A stretch of DNA of 64,000 nt, taken from Paenibacillus_T sp033239625. GTDB lineage: Bacteria > Bacillota > Bacilli > Paenibacillales > Paenibacillaceae. Both the position numbers and the translations under genes were made by a program. Shown in pieces: positions 60,740-64,000 of this stretch. The stretch's first letter is position 1; the number at the start of each line of letters is the position of its first letter. A model generated the notes under the pieces. It saw nothing but the letters and a program-made list of their open reading frames with translations, did no database searches and had not been told where the DNA came from. The stretch lies in NCBI RefSeq assembly GCF_033239625.1, contig NZ_BTCK01000003.1, positions 62,001 to 126,000 of the forward strand, given 5' to 3'.

Positions 60740-60772
60740 CACTTTAAAGTGGGTTGCGAACGTTAAAGTTCG
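60740..60772. promoter_or_regulatory. Twin candidate HxlR operators
   Basis: CACTTTAAAGTG (60740-60751) is a perfect palindrome; CGAAC and GTTCG (60757-60772) flank GTTAAA right after. Both share a TTAAAGT core and lie between the divergent genes. Confidence 0.6.
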
Positions 60773-60791
60773 TACGAGAGGAGGCACAGCG

Positions 60792-61157
60792 ATGAGAAGC
60801 AAGCCGGATATTTCTCTCGAGGGATGCACCTACAGCCATGTGCTGGAGATTATCTCGAACAAATGGACGGCGCTTGCCATCTATGCGATGGAGGAAGGCG
60901 AGATTCGTTACGGCGATATGATGAGGCGGATTGAAGGCATTTCGCAGAAAATGCTGACCCAGACGCTGAAGCGGCTGGAGCGCGACGGCATCGTGAAGCG
61001 CAAGCTGACCCCGTCGGTACCGCCTATAACGGAATATTCGCTCACACCGCTCGGAGAGTCGCTTCTTCCCGTTATGAATGCGCTCAAGATGTGGGCGAAT
61101 GAGCATTTGGACAGTGTGAAGCATGCAAGAACCAGCTACGACAACCTCAAATCCTAA
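60792..61157 (+). CDS. HxlR-family transcriptional regulator
   Basis: 121 residues, ATG 60792 behind GAGAGGAGG. The winged helix (SNKWTALAIYAMEEGEIRYGDMMRRIEGISQKMLTQTLKRLERDGIVKRK) is typical. Cys12 in LEGCTYSHVLEIIS is at the position of the redox-sensing Cys of YodB, HypR and QorR. A quinone- or aldehyde-induced switch controlling the divergent MDR gene is therefore likely. Confidence 0.93.
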   Translation: MRSKPDISLEGCTYSHVLEIISNKWTALAIYAMEEGEIRYGDMMRRIEGISQKMLTQTLKRLERDGIVKRKLTPSVPPITEYSLTPLGESLLPVMNALKMWANEHLDSVKHARTSYDNLKS

Positions 61158-61321
61158 CCTTGCATCACCCTCTTAATCCCCTGCAATCACGACATGATCC
61201 CTACCTGACAGCAGCACCTAGTTCCCATCATGACAACAGCATATGGCCGTTGCCCGCAGCATCAACTGACGCACACCGATTCCATGTTATTCATCAGAAA
61301 GCCCTAGTGGAGGATGAAGCG

Positions 61322-61954
61322 ATGGTCGTTAAAGAGCAGTCGATTGTACAGGTGACAGGGAACACGATGATGACGAGCGACAAGCCGATCCGCATCGTCG
61401 GCAAGTTGGAGGAACCGCTAATTCTCATATTGGAAGATGTACTGAGCAGCGAGGAATGCGATGCCTTAATTGCATTAGCTAGCGATAGGATGCATCGTTC
61501 CCGTATCGGAAGCGACCGTGCCGTCAGCGATATTCGAACGAGCAGCAGCATGTTCTTCGAGGAAGGCGAGAATGCTTGGATTCAGTCGATCGAGGCGAGG
61601 CTGTCGGCGCTTATGCAGGTGCCGCTTGTTCACGCGGAGCCGCTGCAGGTGCTGCATTATAAGCCTGGCGAGCAGTATCAGGCTCACTATGACTACTTCA
61701 CCACCGAAGCGGTTGCCAACAATCGGATCAGCACGCTGGTCATGTATTTGAACGATGTGGAAGAGGGCGGGGAGACATACTTTCCTACGCTTCAGCTGTC
61801 GGTCGCACCTAAGAAGGGGAGCGCCGTTTACTTCGAATATTTCTATTCGGACAACCGCTTGAACGAGCTGACGCTGCATGCCGGCAAACCTGTCGTAACG
61901 GGGGAGAAATGGGTCGCGACGCAGTGGATGAGGAGACAGCGGTTTCGGGATTAA
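61322..61954 (+). CDS. Prolyl-4-hydroxylase-like 2-oxoglutarate/Fe(II) oxygenase
   Basis: 210 residues from ATG 61322, eight bases after GGAGG; the longer in-frame start has no ribosome site. P4H features are visible: LEDVLSSEECDALIALASDRM; RTSSSMFFEEGEN; the iron ligands H and D in QYQAHYDYF; YLNDVEEGGETYFP; then the distal His in LTLHAGKPVVTGEKWVATQWMR with the 2-oxoglutarate-binding Lys. The family hydroxylates proline in peptides such as collagen-like proteins. A collagen-like gene sits 2 kb upstream, but a link is only speculation. Confidence 0.92.
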   Translation: MVVKEQSIVQVTGNTMMTSDKPIRIVGKLEEPLILILEDVLSSEECDALIALASDRMHRSRIGSDRAVSDIRTSSSMFFEEGENAWIQSIEARLSALMQVPLVHAEPLQVLHYKPGEQYQAHYDYFTTEAVANNRISTLVMYLNDVEEGGETYFPTLQLSVAPKKGSAVYFEYFYSDNRLNELTLHAGKPVVTGEKWVATQWMRRQRFRD

Positions 61955-61975
61955 TAGTTTGAATTACAACAAATA

Positions 61976-62009
61976 AAGGGCTGCGCAGATGCCATCTGCC
62001 GCAGCCCTT
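61976..62009 (-). terminator. Bidirectional terminator
   Basis: AAGGGCTGCG pairs with CGCAGCCCTT, with inner GCAGAT and ATCTGC extending the stem. The minus-strand tail is TTTATTTG. It lies between convergent genes. Confidence 0.85.
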
Positions 62010-62031
62010 CTGTATGTGCGAGGTATGCTTC

Positions 62032-62553
62032 TTATGCGCTTGTTGAATTCGAATTGACGATAGCGGGCTTCGTTATTGTTGCTGCTTGTTGTTGGCGCTG
62101 CTGCTGCTGGGCGCGGCGTTTGAGAATGAAGCGGTATAGAGCGCTCAGGCCAACCAAGATGACGGCTCCAGCTAAGACTGGGGCGAACAGGAACGACCAG
62201 CCGGCGCCTGCAAGGATGACGACGATCGGGTCGGCGCCAGCGGGAGGATGAATCGTACCCGTTACCTGCATCAAGTAGACCGACAAGGCGACTGCAAGAG
62301 CAATCGACCAGATATGATTGCCGAATGTGTGATAGACGATAAGACCGGTCAATGCGCTGATTACATGGCCGCCGATGACGTTGCGCGGTCTGGCGAGCGG
62401 GCTGTCTGGCAGGGCGAATACGATAACGCACGAAGCGCCGAACGGGGCCATGAGCATCGTCAGATCAGTCGTATTCTCGAATGCGAGCAGTACGAGAACA
62501 GCTATGAGTGCCCCAATTGCGGGGAAGAGCGGACGTAGGAAGCGGGTGAACAT
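62032..62553 (-). CDS. HPP-family membrane protein
   Basis: 173 residues behind AAAGGAG. Four to five membrane segments and the defining HPP motif (VTGTIHPPAGADPIVVILAG). The first segments (AIGALIAVLVLLAF, MLMAPFGASCVIVFALPDSPLARPRNVIGGH) match the family closely. HPP proteins are membrane proteins implicated in nitrite transport in chloroplasts and cyanobacteria; the function in Bacilli is open. A Gln/Ala-rich C-terminal tail is unusual. Divergent from a LysR gene. Confidence 0.92.
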   Translation of the reverse strand: MFTRFLRPLFPAIGALIAVLVLLAFENTTDLTMLMAPFGASCVIVFALPDSPLARPRNVIGGHVISALTGLIVYHTFGNHIWSIALAVALSVYLMQVTGTIHPPAGADPIVVILAGAGWSFLFAPVLAGAVILVGLSALYRFILKRRAQQQQRQQQAATITKPAIVNSNSTSA

Positions 62554-62672
62554 AGATTCATTTCTCCTTTACGATGAGCTGTTCCTAATGTTAGCATGTG
62601 TGTATCGATTTGAAAAATGAATAAATGCGATGTCTGGTATTTACAATTCGAATGCCAAGGAGGAGGCCTGCC

Positions 62673-63551
62673 GTGTTCAACGAATTAGATGGCCGGTCCA
62701 TTCGTACGTTTCAGGCCGTCATGGAGGAGCGGAGCTTCAGCCGAGCGGCTGACCGACTGGGCTATGTTCAGTCTACCGTGACGACCCATATCGCTCAGCT
62801 GGAGAAGTCCAGCGGCAAACGGTTGTTCGACCGGCTGCCGCGAGGCGTAGAGCCGACTGAGGCGGGGCTTGCGCTGGCGCGTTTCGCAGAACAATTCGTC
62901 GCGCTCAGTCAGGCGCTGGAGGATGAGCTGAAGCGAACCGAGCTGCCGAGCGGCGTGCTGCGCGTGCGCGCGCTCGAATCGTATTGCGTAGCAAGGCTGC
63001 CGAGGCTGCTTGCTGAATACGCCGAGCGGTTCGAGGAGGTCGAGCTGCAGCTCTCTACGGGATTTTTGCACGATATATGCGAGCGGGTGCTCGACGGACG
63101 GGATGAACTGGGGATTGTACCGCGGGATCCACTGCACGAGGGATTGATTTTTACACCGTTATTGCATGAGGAGATGGTCTGGGTATCGGCACCGGCAGGG
63201 AGCGGGATTCGGCAACGGAAGTACGCCTCTTATATCAGCTACGGCAATCAATGCTACTATCACGGGGTTGGCGAGCAGCTGCTGAGGGAAGCGGGGCATT
63301 CAACTATGGCGCAATTGCAAATGCGCTACCCGAGCATTGAGCTGATTAAGCGGATGGTGCAGGCCGGATACGGTATCTCGCTGCTGCCGCTTGTGAACGT
63401 TGCAGATGAGCTGGGAACGGGACAGCTCTTTCAGCTGGATCTACCAGTGCCTGAGGCGATCGAGCACGGTGTTATTCAATTGCGGGGCAGGCAGCTTCGC
63501 CCTGCGGCGGCGGCTTTTGTGAAATTACTGCGCAGCGGACTTGTCGATTAG
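62673..63551 (+). CDS. LysR-family transcriptional regulator
   Basis: 292 residues from GTG 62673, nine bases after AAGGAGG. The helix-turn-helix is IRTFQAVMEERSFSRAADRLGYVQSTVTTHIAQLEKSSGKRLFDRLPRGVEPTEAG. The periplasmic-binding-like effector domain follows. It is divergent from the HPP gene, the usual LysR arrangement for activating the neighbour, but I could not find a clear T-N11-A box. Confidence 0.92.
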   Translation: MFNELDGRSIRTFQAVMEERSFSRAADRLGYVQSTVTTHIAQLEKSSGKRLFDRLPRGVEPTEAGLALARFAEQFVALSQALEDELKRTELPSGVLRVRALESYCVARLPRLLAEYAERFEEVELQLSTGFLHDICERVLDGRDELGIVPRDPLHEGLIFTPLLHEEMVWVSAPAGSGIRQRKYASYISYGNQCYYHGVGEQLLREAGHSTMAQLQMRYPSIELIKRMVQAGYGISLLPLVNVADELGTGQLFQLDLPVPEAIEHGVIQLRGRQLRPAAAAFVKLLRSGLVD

Positions 63552-63612
63552 CGTTATTCCGTTATAATAACCAGTAATTGGATTTATTCCATTGCATTGC
63601 GGAGGGATGACG

Positions 63613-64000
63613 GTGAAAACGATCAAGCGAATGATTGAGCACCAAATATGGGCCGATCAACGGCTGCTGGACGCGGTTCGGAAGAGTGGGGGCGGCGGCC
63701 AGGAAGCGCTGCGACTGTTCCGGCATGTCGCCATCGCGGAGCAGGTATGGATCATGAGGCTGAACGGCGAGAACACTGCCCATCTGCAATTGTGGGCGGA
63801 TGATGCGGATGTGGATTCACTCGAAGCGCTGCTAGCGAGCAATGCGCAGAAGTATACGGCTTACCTGGCTTCGCTGACCGAAGAGCAGCTGGATGCCGAT
63901 CTGGCGTATGCGAACCAGAGCGGTGTGCCATTCCGAACGCCGATCCGGGATATCCTGACTCATGTCGCTCTTCACGGGCAGTATCATCGCGGGCAGATTA
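63613..64000 (+). CDS. DinB-family protein, 5' part (runs off window)
   Basis: The frame is open from GTG 63613 (six bases after GGAGGG) to the end of the window, at least 129 residues, with no stop. Metal-ligand motifs of DinB are visible: IEHQIWADQRLLDAV, LFRHVAIAEQVWIMRL and DILTHVALHGQYHRGQI near the edge. It is distinct from the DinB-like gene at 22263. Only about the last 20 residues should be missing. Confidence 0.9.
   Translation, partial: MKTIKRMIEHQIWADQRLLDAVRKSGGGGQEALRLFRHVAIAEQVWIMRLNGENTAHLQLWADDADVDSLEALLASNAQKYTAYLASLTEEQLDADLAYANQSGVPFRTPIRDILTHVALHGQYHRGQI

Noticed and set aside
62554..62672. LysR T-N11-A box between HPP and LysR genes
   Set aside because: Several loose matches exist in this A/T-rich stretch, but none is a convincing dyad.
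1..64000. tRNA, rRNA, CRISPR arrays, prophage genes
   Set aside because: No spaced direct repeats, cloverleaf-like sequences with tRNA consensus boxes, ribosomal RNA conserved segments or phage structural genes were seen when reading both strands.

Overview
This window looks like a chromosomal segment of a Paenibacillus or close relative in the Bacillota. The grounds are strong AGGAGG ribosome sites, GTG and TTG starts, LplB/YtcP-type sugar permeases next to a dCache-AraC regulator, SLH surface domains, CcpA-like cre sites, U-tailed hairpin terminators and moderately high GC. I see no rRNA, tRNA, CRISPR array, prophage or replication origin. The only mobile-element trace is a truncated IS3-type orfA near 9.5-9.8 kb.

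Layout. 0-2 kb: the end of a GMC oxidoreductase and a polytopic membrane protein. 2.2-9.5 kb: an oligosaccharide uptake and cleavage cluster (dCache-AraC regulator, two permeases, substrate-binding lipoprotein, GH105 hydrolase) with two cre-like sites inside the first permease gene. 9.9-14.6 kb: an exported LRR-transglutaminase protein and a serine beta-lactamase-like protein. 14.7-17.1 kb: a structured leader, two decayed genes and a multi-domain membrane protein. 17-22.8 kb: a PAS-GGDEF protein, a TetR pair with twin operators, a VOC protein, a lipoprotein and a DinB protein. 22.9-26.6 kb: an AIM24/coiled-coil pair and a large DUF11 surface protein. 26.8-32.2 kb: a TetR/SDR pair and an MBOAT-DHHW-DUF4358 operon for extracellular O-acylation.

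32.4-43 kb is dense in self-contained regulatory modules: MarR with a small membrane protein, TetR with SDR, PadR with an MFS pump, and a TetR regulon with at least five operator copies covering an MFS pump, an NmrA-like protein and a multicopper oxidase. 43-50 kb: manganese catalase, an MBL-fold protein, a Gln-rich protein, an SLH-GH3 hexosaminidase and a MarR/quinone-reductase pair. 49.5-52.4 kb: an ECF42-type sigma operon. 52.5-55.3 kb: SDR, ArsR, DUF4386 and XRE/membrane modules. 55.5-64 kb: a frameshifted ECF sigma fused to a VOC domain, a GGDEF protein, a collagen-like/YVTN-propeller protein, an HxlR/quinone-oxidoreductase pair, a prolyl-4-hydroxylase-like oxygenase, an HPP/LysR pair and the start of a DinB gene.

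The recurring theme is a one-component regulator beside the oxidoreductase or exporter it probably controls, with recognisable palindromic operators in between. The observations most worth following up are the sigma-VOC fusion (read across a frameshift), the five-operator TetR regulon, the triple-terminator leader with a 25-codon ORF, the ECF42 operon and the paired cre sites. All family names are from pattern recognition by eye; no database search was run.
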